A stretch of DNA of 64,000 nt from Ornithodoros turicata (GCF_037126465.1 NC_088204.1:65719807-65783806); one strand, 5' to 3'. Shown: positions 38,939 to 51,313, counted from the stretch's first letter. Numbers and translations are program-made. The notes: generated by a model not told the origin, from the letters alone.

Positions 38939-40409
38939 CAGGGTGTCCGGCGAAAATCCCGCGGCTGAATAATTCGTCAACAGGTGGCGCTATTGAAAAA
39001 AATTCTTTTTGGTAAAGATCCTTGGGACATCGTCCATGAACTGAGTGGTGAGCGGCTCATTTGCATAAGCTCGCTAATTACATAAGCATCTTGACTTCTA
39101 AGTTTTACTTCGCACGCTTATGGAACCTCTGTTTTACGCATCGGGACCTTCAGCGAAAACTATTGCAGGAAAAAAACCGCATCGCATGATTTTTTTTTTT
39201 AGTAATTAATCGGTTTCGGTTTGCATATTTCTTGCGCGGAGCAACGCATCAATGCGCTCTTTGGATCAGCTATCCAGTTGTCAATTTCGTGTTCATCCGC
39301 CTGCTTGACACATGGGGGTGACGGAAGATAAGGAACAGCCGCAAGACTGCAGGAGACGCTTTGGTGTTCCCTCTCCTTCTCTACACTCGTAAAATGAAAT
39401 TCACCACATAGGGGTATCCTAGTCAGCCATCATCCCGGATGACAACGTTTCTCTCCTTGGATTTGATAAGTACGGGTGGCGTACGCCTCTCCCTTTTTTT
39501 TTTTTTTTTTGCACGGATGATCTCGTACTAAGGACAAAAAGAAAGGCCCCGCCTCCAGTCTTCATGAAATCGGGCGAGAACGTTATCATTCGGGATGGTT
39601 GGCTAGGAGCGTGCTAAAAAATAAAAATAAAAGTACTCATGTAGCAATAGGAGACAAGCAAAAAGACGTGAATGTCTCGAATCGAACTGCGGACCTTTCG
39701 TGGCAAAGTCCCACACTTTACCACTCAACAAACAACGCAGAGGGCGCGGGCCGCCTTATACTTGCGAGGCCAACCATGCACAATGGGGATTATTTCGGGA
39801 GTCGGAGGCGAACGGCGTGATAAGGCCGGCGAGCGTGGCGCCATCTACAATCGGGAAATCGTGAGTCGGAGTTGCTCCCCTAGTCAACAGCGCTCGCGGC
39901 GCATTCGTCATCGCCCATAACAGCACGCTATCTCACCAACGGAACGAAAGAACCGGCTTTGCTGTTTACCGGTCGCTCTGAGAAGGAATATCAAAGCGTC
40001 TCTTGCGGCTGTTCCTAATCTTCCGTCAGCCCCGTGTGTGAACCAGGCGTATGAACATGAAATTGACAGCCGGATAGCTGATCCAAAGAGCGCATTGGTG
40101 CACTGCTCCGCGCAAGAAATATGTAAACCGAAACCGACTAATTACTCGACAAAATCACTAAGTGTCGATGCGTTTTTTTTTTCCTGCAATACTTTTCGCT
40201 GAAGGTCCCGATGCGTAAAACAGAGGTTCCATAAGCGTCCGAAGTAAAACTTGTTAAGATGCTTATCTAATTAGCGAGCGTATGCAAATGAGCCGCTCAC
40301 TACTCTGTTCATGGACGATGTCCCAAGGACCTTTACCAAAAAGAAATTTCTTCGATAGCGCCACCTGTTGACGAATTATTCAGTCGCGGGATTTTCGCCG
40401 GACACCCTA
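38939..40409. mobile_element. Foldback DNA element with arms of about 440 bp and TA target site
   Basis: Arms at about 38939-39378 and 39976-40409 are inverted copies beginning CAGGGTGTCCGGCGAAAAT. TA flanks both sides (38937-38938 and 40410-40411). The unoccupied site survives in the inverted right arm near 41222, which reads straight through the junction. The centre of about 600 bp carries a tRNA-like SINE but no transposase. TA duplication and the termini suggest a Tc1/mariner-derived foldback. Confidence 0.8.
39660..39790 (-). repeat. tRNA-derived SINE head inside the foldback element
   Basis: On the minus strand TGAGTGGTAAAGTGTGGG resembles an A box, and about 25 bases further GGTCCGCAGTTCGATTCGAG holds a B box (GTTCGATTC). 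The spacing fits a tRNA-like pol III promoter. Confidence 0.5.
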
Positions 40410-41625
40410 TATAGTGTGAACCGTATAAAAATTAAATTTTATCGCCGTTTTTTTTTTTTTTTTCAAGATGATTTGCCATGTTTACTCAGGAGCCAACTGG
40501 CGGCAGAGTCTCATGGCCGCACCGTCTCGAGCGTGCCTGGGGGGTCCCTCAGACCCGCCCAACCTGTCAGACCTCACTAAAGTGCGCTGGCCCATCTCAA
40601 CCCAACGACCCTACCTTTTGCAAGATGGCAACCTCCGAATCCGTTAGGCTTAGCATTGCAGTGTTTCTCCGCTCTAGAACTGCTTCAGATGCTGACGTTG
40701 TTCAAATGCATATAAAAAAGGTTCTAGACCACATAATTTTATAATTCCTAGGCTGTAGTTCGTTACCGGGACCACTCGTTTTTAAAAATTTGTGAAAGCG
40801 TTTGAAAGGTAAATATTGCGTAGAAGTGAAAGAAGTTCATATACTGAATCGAAAAAGGTAAGAATTATAAAATTCTGTGGACTAGAAGTTTTTTTTATTG
40901 ACATTTCAACAACCCCATCTGATTCACTTTTAGCACAGGAGAAACACGGGAATGCTAAGCCTAACGGATTCGAAACTTGCAAGAGAACTGGGCTAAATCG
41001 CCTCACTTTAGTGAGGTTGGGTTAAGTTAGGTTCTACAGATTGGGGGGGGGGGGGGGGTCTGGGGGGGTCTGGGGGGGCCGCCCCCCCCCCCCCCCCCCC
41101 CCCCCGGGCACGCAGTAGGCGGTGCGGGCGTCGAGACTGCCTCGGGTTAGGTCAGAAGGTCCTCACCCAAGATGGCGGAGCGCCATCAAAAAACGGGCGA
41201 TAAAATTTAATTTTTATACGTTTCACGCAATATACGAGGGTCATTCCTGTTTAATTTCGTTCCTAATTTGCTCCTGCTTCAGGTAAAAACATATCATTTA
41301 CCTAGTTATCTTCTTTCTTTACAAAAACGCAGTGGTCCCGGTAACGAACTACATCCAATTCCTATATTTTTAGACTCGGTATATGGCCCTCTCTCACTTC
41401 CATGCATTATTTCACTTTTAAACACACTCACCAACTTTTAAAAGTCACCAGTCCCACTGCTATAGTACAGACAAAATTTTAAAAGCCAGTGGTCCCGATA
41501 ACTATACACACTGATTTTGTGGATTTCTTGTACAATGTCGCCATGTGCCTGTCGTACTTTACCTGGTCACAGAGATAGCCTATAGATCAGTTCATTTCCG
41601 AGAGAAACACCCAGGAGCCTCTTAC

Positions 41626-41917
41626 CCTTGAATCTCGCTTTCGGTAGCATGCGAGGTAGCTGTTGTGGGATCAATGGTGGTGCCAAAGCCTGACGCGCTG
41701 ATCGCTTGGGTGGTGCTAGACATGGCTGCAGGAGTGGGAAGTACCGATTGACCTTCTGTAACATCACCACCAACTTGTCCGCTTGGCTGCTGGCTGTCAG
41801 CTCGTTGAACATCGCTTGGGACAGACTCAAGAACGCTGCCGCTCCGACCGCTGTGGACGCTACTCCCATGATGTTCAGATGAGCGGCCCACTCTCTCTGA
41901 AGAGGGCTGACTGGAGC
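41626..41917 (-). CDS. Ser/Thr-rich exon, unit 1
   Basis: On the minus strand an acceptor (accacag) opens 292 nt: two bases, 96 codons, and two bases. It starts SSQPSSERVGRSSEHHGSSV and ends TTATSHATESEIQ, with donor gtaaga. The composition is Ser/Thr/Gln/Gly-rich with no hydrophobic core, like a mucin-type or disordered stalk. Phase 1 in and phase 2 out make it directly compatible with the helix exon at 35557-35669. I do not recognise a family. Confidence 0.6.
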
Positions 41918-42847
41918 CTGTGGTGGACATTAGACAGTGGAGGTTCAAAGCTCAGTTCACAGCGATGGTTCGTTCCAGTTGCAGCACAAAGGAAGTGGGA
42001 TGAAAGCTGGGCCACGGGCAGAATTCTCAGCACCGGGCACGAGGCAACGAAGAACCTTTATGTTTTCTTCTTCTTCCTGTCAAAAGATGGCCGTGAGCCA
42101 CTAAGCGGGATCTTTTTTTATGTAAAGTGAACAAGGTGCTCACGCTGTCACCAACTAGCAACCCAGTATAGATACCCTGGCTGATGAAGCAGGCTATAAC
42201 TTCTTAAACATCAATAACAGTTCAGCAATCTAGTGACTCGCAAATGTCCATGAGCAACATCGTATTATGAGCACTTGAACCACTGTTCTGTATTGTATAT
42301 TGTATTGTATATTATATTGTATTGTACTGTACTGTACTGTACTGTACCGCACCGCACTGTACTGTGCATTGCATTGCGTTGGATTGACCTTTACACATAG
42401 AGACCAGCGATTTCAACCTGCTGCATTCTTAGAGCTTCTAGACGAACCCACTGGAAGCAGCACTTCCTGCTGGCTCTCTCCATAAATACTCTACTCTACT
42501 CTAAAAAATCTACTACTAAGTATTACCAACTGGGTTTTGCTACCGCAGAGGCTCCAGGAAAAACTTGAGAGGCGCCTATAGCCCGTGACAGGCTCATTTC
42601 AACAAATCTTTTACTGAATCTCGAAGGTCATCATTACAGTGTCGTAAAAATAATGATGAGCAAGAGCACGACGCCGACGTACTAAGCGGAATAGGTCGAA
42701 CAAGGTGTCACGAGTTAAGTAAATAGTTGTAAGGCAGTTATGAAAGTGGCGTGGCTCCATACGCGCAGCACGCAAGCTCTTCCGGTCACACTCCAAATTT
42801 GCACTACCAACCTCAGATCCGGGGAAGTTACCCGACAAAAGGCAATC
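41918..42847. repeat. Stretch with pentamer microsatellite
   Basis: No exon is seen. At about 42288-42375 there is a degenerate tandem array of TGTAT and TACTG pentamers, followed by CTACT repeats near 42490. Confidence 0.6.
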
Positions 42848-43439
42848 GTTACAAGCTGGGACTGAAACCGAAACGATAATCGGTTCGTTTACGGTTACGG
42901 TTCAATGCCAGAGCTCTGAAAGCGGTTCCAGTTCCGCTTACGGGATTCGATGTGCTAATATTTGCGGTTGCCGGTAATCAAACAGTTGAACCGGTATATA
43001 TATATTTTTTTTTTTCGTTTTTCCCTAGTATTTATCTGCAGGCTGCGTGGATGTCGCAAAATGAGCTACAAAGTGCAAACGCGTAGACATGAACATATTT
43101 TTCTGTTGTGCTCCGAAAGGGTGGTGCAGTGCCATCTGTCAGGTCGAATCGAAGAAAATATTGACGCACTTTGGCCATTTGCGACCTTCACCGTAAAATG
43201 ATTTGCTGATTTCTCTATTATCTCGTGCACATTCATTTCACTCGTGCTGTAAGGCAAGGCTGCTGCAGGGCATGCTACAAGCAGTGGCGTAGACAGATTT
43301 CCAAGGCAGGGGGCGCTCGATACGACCCCCCCCCCCCCCCGCTATTCCTGGGTGCGCCAACACCACGGAGGCCAATACACACATTCTATTGTCAGCTGGC
43401 TATTGTGCACACGACAAGATAAGAGATGCAAATCCAGAC

Positions 43440-43738
43440 TTATAGATCTCTACCTGAGAAACGTCATCATGACGTTGGTAGACAGACTGAAACCGAAACA
43501 AACCGGAAGGGTAGGGCTGGGTTCCACGAATGGGAACTTGTTCGCTGCCTCCTATAGGAAATAAAAGTAGGACCGAAGGTCGCGTCCCTTTCGCCATCGT
43601 AATCCCCTCAAGACAGTGGCTTTCGGGCGCGACCTTGTTCGCCCCTAGTTTCGAGCGTATATGGTTCAACTCTACCAAATTGGTGGCGCTCTCGAACACT
43701 ATGACGTCATATGTTTACAAACAGGGCGAGGTCTATTG
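43440..43738 (+). repeat. Dispersed repeat, copy 2
   Basis: Longest copy of the family also found at 35150-35369 (reverse) and 61135-61345. It starts near TAGATCTCTACCTG and ends near GGCGAGGTCTATTGA, which are imperfect inverted ends. Confidence 0.7.
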
Positions 43739-43773
43739 ATTCGAACGTCCCCGATTACATCTATGCTGTTATA

Positions 43774-44530
43774 CTAGGGTTCCGGGTTTTCGGAGTTTAT
43801 TTCTGGGCGTTACCAGAGGATGTTTTTCGGAGTTTATTGTTTGTTCAAAAAACTGAGTTTTTCGGAGTGTATGATTTACAGTTCAGTTAATATCCGAAAT
43901 TAGGAGAGAACTTGACGACTCACGCACGGTTGTGCAGCAAAAACGCAATAGTCCCATTTATTGCTTCAACACTAAAAATTAACAATACAGTTCGTACGAC
44001 ACACTCTGATGTGTTCCGCAATTCCAAATGCACCCTTTCGGTGTGTAGTGCTCACTGTTATGCGGCAGTACAAGTTTACATACGACAACCTCTGCATCGC
44101 GATCGCGGGACGATGTGAACTTCTAGAAATAGGGGTACTCCTTAACGTATAGTCGCAGGGCAGCTTTCGCTCGCATCCCATCTTGTCATCATCACTGCAA
44201 CTAGCTTCCCTTTCAAAAAGCACACTCCGTATGACCTCGGTTCGATGCTTATTTTAGCGATTAGGTCTCGTGTAGAACAAGGAGATCAGGAAGCAGACTG
44301 GGAGAAAAACCCGGCTTGGTGAGTCCTCAAGTGATCGAGACGATCGCCGTAGAAAAATGCGAGGTCACGGATACCATTATTATGTTGCGGTATAGGGCAG
44401 ATATCCGAGGTCAGAAGAAACCCAGGACACAAAATGAGGCCAAGAACAATGACCCGGTTATCAGGGAAAACATCTGCCAAGCGGAGTTTTTCGGATTTTT
44501 TCATATAAATCCGAAAACCCGGAATCCTAG
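43774..44530. mobile_element. Terminal-inverted-repeat element, TTATA flanks
   Basis: Starts CTAGGGTTCCGGGTTTTCGG and ends with the complement, CCGAAAACCCGGAATCCTAG, giving inverted ends of about 26 bp with few mismatches. TTATA occurs immediately on both sides (43769-43773 and 44531-44535). No coding frame. Superfamily unclear. Confidence 0.65.
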
Positions 44531-44996
44531 TTATAACCAATGAGGCCATGTTACCAGATTGCAAGTATTTTGATAAGCTCATACTTTGGAAACCATTTAA
44601 ATGATCACAATGCAGTTCATAACTCATAAGGAACGTATGCAATACAGGTCATAGGATGCGTATTTCATCCGATTATGGATCCAAACGCATAAGTTGTCTG
44701 CACAACTTCTGAATGAAAAACAGATTAAGAGATCTACTTTAACAGAAGCACGTACTATACATGACTAATCGGAGTTGTACAGCGATACAAATATGGCATT
44801 AAAAAGTTGTTCGCGTTAACGCTTGAACCGGTTCATATGAACCGGTAACCGAAATCAGATTTTTCGGTTCAGGTTACGGTTTCGCGCGGTTAATTGCCGA
44901 TGGTGAATTTCGGTTATGTTCCGGTTACGGTTCTTGAAAAAATTTGGGTTCCAAGCGGTTTTCGGTTTCGTTCCGGTTTCAGTCCCTGGTTAAAAG

Positions 44997-47440
44997 TTCA
45001 GTACTAATTTAAAATACCCAAGTTACCTTGAAAAATTAGCATCTAACTTGCTACGCGTGTACTATTTCCTTCTTGGTCTTTGCACGTGCAGTCGGTGCGC
45101 ACATGACTGCAGCCTCAGAAAGGGAGGACGCATGCTAGCGTTATTTGTGGAACAGAAACGAACAAAAGGAGCTTCTGCCTAATTACGAATTTACCTAAAA
45201 GAGGAACGAGCGCCTCACTAGGTTATTGGTATCCAAAAGCAGAAGTTAAACCCCGTTGTTACAGTAACCCCGTAGTACCACTTAGTATCAACCGTCCGTA
45301 CTCCGGTCTCCTGCGAACCTCAGTGACATAAAAGTACATCTGGGAATTGACAGGGCTGTGCTGCTCCAGCTTCCGGCTACCTTCGTTGACAGATTCCCTT
45401 AAAGCAGTACGAGGACATGGACCAACGTCTACCACACCTTTGTGTTGTACCCTATCAATGCCTGTGTCCCGATGATGGCTGCAGACGCCAACAAGCTACT
45501 AAGGAAACCAGGAAACACAGGAAGCTGGAAGCCGATATCCGACTGAAACGACTGTAGCTGGCACTTTTCACACATACATCGCACGTGACACGTAAGTGTT
45601 AGTGGTATTCGGTTATTGTTATATTGGCCATTGAAAGTAAAAATAGTTTTCATTATTCAGAGGTCTAACAGAAAGCCTGCGTGAGTGTACCAGCAGCGCC
45701 TCGACCGAATTCTATGCCCTCTAGCGGAAGTTCGTGAAAATACACCAAAGTATTGCACACCCCAACCCACTTCGTTATACGTCCTCTTCTATTAGTCAAA
45801 TGCTAGGTATATCGCTTTGTCAATACAGCGCGGGCTGCGCTTGCCGCTCAAGATGGCGAACGCTGTAGCAAAATATCCTCCCCCTACACAGAATTGTAAC
45901 GACCAACCGCGCCAACAGTAGTTCTGCAGTGTTTCCCTCACGTCCCGAAATTACATGAAAAACTTCTGGGATTTGTCGGGACTTGAAAAATATAGTTGAG
46001 ATCCCGAGATTGACGACATCCCGACTCTCAAAACTACTCTATATGAAAAATGCTTAAAAATCTGATATTTAAAACGTTATTATCGCTCCATCATACACGT
46101 TCATGGATCCCGGAACATGGACGACAACTATGCAGGCAATTTATTACAAGGTTCACGAAGAACGACGACCAGACCGTAACGGCCGGACTGCTTCTTCGAA
46201 GGTTATCTCGCCTCCCGCAGTCGTGCGACGGACCGACGAGATGCCGGTTATGCCTGGAAAAAGGTCCTCAAATGTGTCACGCACCTTGCTTATTCACTGA
46301 AGATATCTGCTATTCCGCACTTTTACTTACAGAAATCACTGTCCAAAGACGAAGCTGCAAAGTACTCCAGAGTACCACGTTACCCTATAGGTAGCAGCCT
46401 CAATGAGAATCCCGTAGAAAGTGTAACGTGCACCCAGATACCTTTCCCAGTGAGCAGGGCGCATGATGTCCCTCACATGTTGTCGCTAATGGTATTTCCA
46501 ATACCGTGCACCGAATAATCACCTCCGCTTACCACCACCAAACAACCGAAATGTGTGCGCGATGTATACACTTCAACACACATTCTCTCTCTCTCTCTCT
46601 CTATCACACTCTAGAGTCTAGAGTAACCTTGTTCACTGTCTTGGTCAAAGAAATGCTGCTTCGTTCTCCTGACAAAACTGCGCCAGGCTCCTAACGCACT
46701 AATACACATACAGACCTCTAGCCCTTACCGGTAAGACCTACGCCTCCTCCTTCCGCTCCTGAAAGAACAGCACAAAAAATAGACCGTTACTGAAGCATGT
46801 AACTATCACGGTATTTAGGCCGAAGTAATACTAATACGTGCACTAATAATAATATATATATACATATGTATACTAATATTATACACTGAAATACAGGGTG
46901 TTTGCTCTGACGTGTCCAGAAATTATATTTAAAGCGAGCGATAAAAGAAAAGCAAGTGGTACTTTTCTGCTACTTGAGTAAGAAACAGGTACTGCTTCAC
47001 AAGTAGCACCTGTTTCTTATTCAAGTAGCAGATACGTAGCGCTGAGTTACAGTAACTAGTTACCGGACATTGGTGACGAGTTAAAAACCGTTACCTTTTC
47101 ATGAAAAGTAGCGATATACTTGTAACTGAATTACTCCCCATGACTGGACAAAGCACTGTCTAGCAAAAACGCGCTCCTACCAGAGAAGAGCCTGGGGCAA
47201 TAGGACACCTTGCTCTCACTACTGCGACCTTGGACGTGTCGTCGCGTCTTCTAGTGTGGTCACTTCCTACGTCATATTATGACTAGGGTTAGGCGTTTTC
47301 AGAATTTGCCGAAAAACGCCTGCCGATTTTTTTTTATTCGGCATGTTCGGAAATATTCCGAATTATACTGTTGCATATGGTACTACATAGCAGCTCCAAT
47401 AAAATATCCATGTTTCGTTTTGGCAAACGTTCATGCGCTG
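44997..47440. other. Stretch with no supported gene
   Basis: No gene recognised. A long hairpin lies at about 46969-47028, with arms of about 24 bases carrying CTACTTGA-TAAGAAACAGGT. A CT microsatellite lies at 46586-46602. TACAGGGTGT at about 46893 looks like a stray mariner-like end. Confidence 0.5.
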
Positions 47441-47444
47441 AGAT

Positions 47445-47548
47445 CGGAAGACGTCGGGCATCGTGACGAGGGAAACCTAAGGGGAGGTCGCGGAGAGGTC
47501 GTCCATAGTTTTATCGGTAGCGAGGCGGCGAAGTTTGGGAACCACAGC
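47445..47548 (-). mobile_element. hAT-like transposon end (fragment)
   Basis: On the minus strand AGCTGTGGTTCCCAAACTTC is close to the common hAT terminus CAGTGGTTCCCAAACTT. The other end is not seen. The fragment lies just downstream of the helix exon at 47627-47733. Confidence 0.45.
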
Positions 47549-47626
47549 TCTAGCGGTATAACACCAGCTGCTAGCGTGACACATTGTGCACCGCCTGGAA
47601 GCAGTTCGAGGAAAGAATAGACATAC

Positions 47627-47733
47627 TCTGAGTGATGATCTTGAAGAGCATCGTGAAAAGGGTAGCACTGATGAGCGCGAGAATCAAGCTCATCAGCAGG
47701 ACTACCATCTTCTCACGGGATTCTGGGACAAGC
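47627..47733 (-). CDS. Membrane-helix exon, unit 2
   Basis: The minus strand has acceptor ctgcaacag, then one base, 35 codons and one base before donor gtatgt. It reads LVPESREKMVVLLMSLILAL then ISATLFTMLFKIITQ, a single membrane helix. It aligns with unit 3 at LALISATLF versus LALVSAALF and at LFKI. Phase 2 in fits the exon at 50183-50750; phase 1 out is shared with units 1 and 3. Confidence 0.68.
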
Positions 47734-47759
47734 CTGTTGCAGAGGAAGCAAAAGACGAA

Positions 47760-48735
47760 TCAGAGCTGATAAAAAAAAAACGAAAACAAGTAACAGAAAG
47801 CACATCTAAAGTGTACGGTAAGTGTGCTCACACTATATCCTCTTCCGGTTGACCAGCCCTCCTGCATGGAAAAACTGATGCTTTGATTGGGCAAACGCAA
47901 CATGTACAGCGCTGAGTTGTTCCGAACCTGGTTGCGTAACATTGCATCTCCAGGATGATATTTTACAAAATTAGGAAAGCATTACTAAAGATCAAATGAC
48001 AGTGCAAATCTTGCTTTCATTATGTCTTGGATATTGTCAGTACGTGCTAATGCATATATGCATCGCTACCGATAATCGAGCACGCGCAAGTGTCTACAAT
48101 ACTGTTCAACAATGTTGAGATGTTGCAAGACTGCATTTTTGGAGGACAGACAACACTCGAGTAAAGAAAATTTGTGCGAAACCGTGCTCCATTATGATGT
48201 TACCAAAATTACACCGAAAAAGGCGTGCGCCATGCACGTTATTACACCTTTAAAGGTGTGAAAAGATTTAGAGTATACGGTGTACGATTGAAGCAGCAAA
48301 GAGCACACAACGTAATAGCTGCAGTCAGAGGCTTGTATCCGCCAGTGGACAATGCAGTTCGCACCACGAGAGTGAGGGATAGAACAGCGGTGAGAGCTGT
48401 GACTATATGTCGCCAAGGAAAATCTTCCATTCCTCTGTGTCCTCTCCTATCATTTTCATCGCATTTTACATGTTATATACTGTTTATGAAACGAGAGGGA
48501 ATACAAGGTTCTTCCTTTGCACCTCTTCGAACTTCTAGTGCTACCACAACTTGGTACGTATACTAGAACATTTTGGTGTGTTCGAGTGCATCGTGGGCTA
48601 TCGCCTTTGCGTACGTAAAGGGTAGCGTCGGTGGTGCTGCGCACACGCAACACAAAAGAGAGCTTCGCGCAGTGCCCAGACCGGCAGTACCGTCAGGCTA
48701 TCCCACGTACGCAAAGCGTGCGGTGCACTAAAATT
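47760..48735. other. Intron-like stretch, one hydrophobic open frame
   Basis: A 62-codon minus-strand frame at 48242-48430 begins MEDFPWRHIVTALTAVLSLT and is hydrophobic at the start. It has no convincing splice site, so I do not call it a gene. Confidence 0.4.
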
Positions 48736-48737
48736 CA

Positions 48738-48850
48738 CTATTCTGTATAGTATAGTCACTTCTGTATAGTATAGTCACTATTCTGTATAGTATAGTCTGT
48801 ATAGTATAGTCACTATTCTGTATAGTATAGTCTGTATATAGTATAGTCCG
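48738..48850. repeat. Tandem repeat TGTATAGTATAGTC
   Basis: The words CTGTATAGTATAGTCACTAT and CTGTATAGTATAGT repeat about six times. A minisatellite; the minus-strand open frame over it is an artefact. Confidence 0.85.
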
Positions 48851-49149
48851 ATATAGACCTGATTCTGCGGGCGAGGTGGCGTGAGCCAGCAACAACGTCA
48901 GCGCCCCAAAATATGCAACGCAAAGTAGTTTACCAGACGACGGCGGCACTTTTAAATACGTGGTCTCGCGTTGTTCGCACTTCGCAAGATGCACCGCTTT
49001 TACTATGAGTTTCATTGGCGCCATAGCGCCTCAAACACCGTGAAGAACCTGCTGATGAAACTAACCTACTGTTGGATACGTGGCCGCTTGGGCCCGAAAT
49101 GGCGCTGTGCAAACATCGTTGCGAAATCCTTATACAGAGCGAAAAACCG

Positions 49150-49822
49150 TATTAAAAATCCACCTGCCTGAACATTATGGGGTCAGCGCTATTTATCGCG
49201 GGGTGTTTTGCCATGACTTCAGAGCACTTTTATCGAATTTACTTCGCGAGACATTGAATTTTTCTCCGAAATTTACCAAATTAACCACACATTTTTATTT
49301 ACTTTTCTGACAGAAACAGAAAGCTCACGTCGGGTTTATCACATAGCCGCTGCAAAATACATTCCCGTCTACTTTCGGTTTCGGTTCCGAGTGGTTTCGA
49401 TTTTGAGTGAAAAAGGAAAGGTGGTTTCGAGGCGCGCAAATTGTCGGCCGAGCTCAGCTCTCCGTCTAGTTAACTTCTCCACCTATGCTCGAAACAATGG
49501 TTTTCGCAATTTCTTTTTGTTGGAGGGGGGGCGGGGCTATTACCGTTGTAGTGGTGAATATCTTGCAATAGTGTGGACGAAATCTTGCAAGCGCTTTCTA
49601 ATTCTGTCAAAACAGAAAAAAAAAAACACGCGAGGTTGGCTGGACAGATTTCGGGGTGCAATTCGGAAAATTCAATTTCTCGAGAGTTAAATTCGATAAC
49701 AGTGACCAGAAGTCATGGCGAAATCTGTCCCGAGGCAAATAGCGTTGACATAATGTTTTGGACAAGTCGATTTTTGAGACGATTTTTTTTTTTTTTTTCA
49801 CGTTGGATGAAACACCCTGTAT
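49150..49822. mobile_element. Foldback element with Tc1/mariner-like end
   Basis: About 49160-49300 is an imperfect inverted copy of 49625-49785; both include AATTCGATAA and GAAGTCATGGC in opposite senses. The right side ends AAACACCCTGTATA, the complement of TATACAGGGTGTTT. The left terminus is decayed. Confidence 0.6.
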
Positions 49823-49912
49823 ATACCTCAATGAGTGTCAACTAGATGATGACAAAGGATTAGGACCGAAAACAGCACTAAAATGTTCACGCTACAGTAT
49901 TCTAAATAACTA

Positions 49913-50059
49913 CCCAAGCAGCACAACATCTTGGCAAACACTGACAAATATTGGATATATTGGACCAATATTGGCAATGCAGGCCCAATACTGAACCATG
50001 ATTGGGCCAGTATTGTCAATATCGGTCCAATATTTCGCCAAGATGTTGTGCTGCTTGGG
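49913..50059. mobile_element. 147-bp palindromic MITE, TA target site
   Basis: Perfect inverted ends of about 23 bp start CCCAAGCAGCACAACATCTT and are flanked by TA at 49911-49912 and 50060-50061. The interior has TATTGG/CCAATA words and is itself palindromic around AACCATGATT. Confidence 0.85.
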
Positions 50060-50182
50060 TATACATACAAAAGGGGGAAATGCTGACGCTCACAAGATGA
50101 GCATTAGTGCGGTAAGTTCTTGGTACGCGAGTATACACCCTTCTCTCTCCGTTCGTTCTCAAACAAAAGGTTAAAATCTTAC

Positions 50183-50750
50183 ACCAGAGGGTCTGTCGCC
50201 GATGTAGGCGATGTTATGGCCCCAGATGTTACCGTGGTTCTAAACGCAGTAGAATCAAGCGTTGTCCCTGCGCTTGCACCAGCAGTTGACGTTCCTGTCA
50301 TTAAACTTCGAGTTGGAGGCGAGAACTCGGTTCCCGGAGAAAATGTAATGTTTTGCCGAGAAAGTTTGGAACCCGAGAGTTCTGTGCCTTGTACGGTCGT
50401 TGCAAGCTGGTCTGTAGGCGCGGATTGGATAGTGGAGCGCGACAGCACTTGGTCAGTCGTTGCGGGTGAAAGAGGGGATAGCAAGTGAGCGGGAAATTGG
50501 ACACGGGCGGCGGGCTGGACTGAACTGGGGTAGTAGCTATACACGTAGCCCGGAAGTCCTTGTGAAGTCGTAGGACCTTGTGGAGCTATGACTTGAGTAG
50601 CATCCGGTGGTACTCCGGGCGCGATCTGAGCTGGTTCGGGGCTGGTCCTGGCGGGGCTGTGCGGCGGGCTGTTCATCGGAGGGTCCCTCCATACTAGTCC
50701 TCTTTGATTCGATGCGGGAGCCAGCATGGTGTCTCGCGGTTGTCGCTGTC
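50183..50750 (-). CDS. Ser/Thr/Pro-rich exon, unit 2
   Basis: On the minus strand an acceptor (ttctcaccag) opens 568 nt: two bases, 188 codons, two bases. It starts QRQPRDTMLAPASNQRGLVW, has a Pro-rich first half with SPPHSPARTSPEPAQ and GYVYSYYPSS, then a Thr/Ser-rich second half ending TSPTSATDPL. Donor is gtaaga. One N-glycosylation sequon is visible (QNITF). Phase 1 in and phase 2 out agree with the helix exon at 47627-47733. No known domain recognised; composition suggests a mucin-like or disordered stalk. Confidence 0.65.
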
Positions 50751-50764
50751 CTGGTGAGAACCAC

Positions 50765-51305
50765 ACTAGAAGGCGATACGCCAAGCCGAAGGCAGCGCAA
50801 GTGGAATATCTTCTTCTTCTGGAATGACCATAGAATAGAATGACCGCCTGCTTCGTCGTCTTCTTCAGATTATGTTTTGGAAAAGTTTGGACAGTTTTAT
50901 AATGCGTGTAACTGCATATTTTGACATTTCCTTGAATACATCTCACTTCTGTATGTAAAAACATATTTATCTAAGCTTCCAGTGAAAAAATCCGAAACCT
51001 AACATCTCTCGGCTATTTACTTACACGTATGAACATCCAAACAGACAGAAGAGACTAAGAAGCGAGCGACGCTGCCCTCAGGGATTTGAGCCTGGTCCGT
51101 ACTATTGCGTTTCAATGCGTCCGTCAACGTTGCGTCCGTCTACGAAACGACACAAGCCCCTTGGAAAGCGACGGACGCATACTCACCATACGCATACGTT
51201 CGCAAAGTTCACTTTTCGGACGGAGCGACGCGAGAAACGGCGGTCGTTGCCCCGGAAACCGTGCCGCCGCGTGCTCTTACTACACTTCACTTCACTACAT
51301 GTATC
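50765..51305. other. Stretch without supported genes
   Basis: Intron-like upstream of the exon at 50183-50750 on the minus strand. Nothing recognised. Confidence 0.4.
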
Positions 51306-51313
51306 GGCTATGG

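Larger units (their letters stand above)
38750..41370. mobile_element. Large palindromic element, interrupted by a foldback MITE
   Basis: The segment 38750-38938 plus 40410-40800 is repeated in reverse complement at about 40870-41370. Both arms share GTATAAAAATTAAATTTTAT, TCCGTTAGGCTTAGCATT and a GTTACC-GGACCACT motif. The left arm is split by the 38939-40409 insertion. The right arm has long G and C runs at 41042-41105. No protein-coding frame is recognised. Confidence 0.7.
42856..44988. mobile_element. Old hAT-like element with nested insertions
   Basis: Ends are CTGGGACTGAAACCGAAACG on the left and, reversed, CAGGGACTGAAACCGGAACG on the right. Flanks GTTACAAG (42848-42855) and GTTAAAAG (44989-44996) match at 7 of 8 bases, as expected for an aged hAT duplication. 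CGGTT-type subterminal repeats are dense at both ends. The inside holds a dispersed repeat (43440-43738) and a second element (43774-44530). No transposase frame is left. Confidence 0.72.

Noticed and set aside
47477..47668. Minus-strand frame that could be a tail for membrane unit 2
   Set aside because: It enters in the wrong phase for the helix-exon donor and overlaps a hAT-like terminus.
48242..48430. Hydrophobic 62-codon minus-strand frame, possible signal-peptide exon
   Set aside because: No credible donor in the needed phase and no pyrimidine tract for an acceptor.
48728..49024. 98-codon minus-strand frame with TILYR repeats
   Set aside because: Translation of the TGTATAGTATAGTC tandem repeat.
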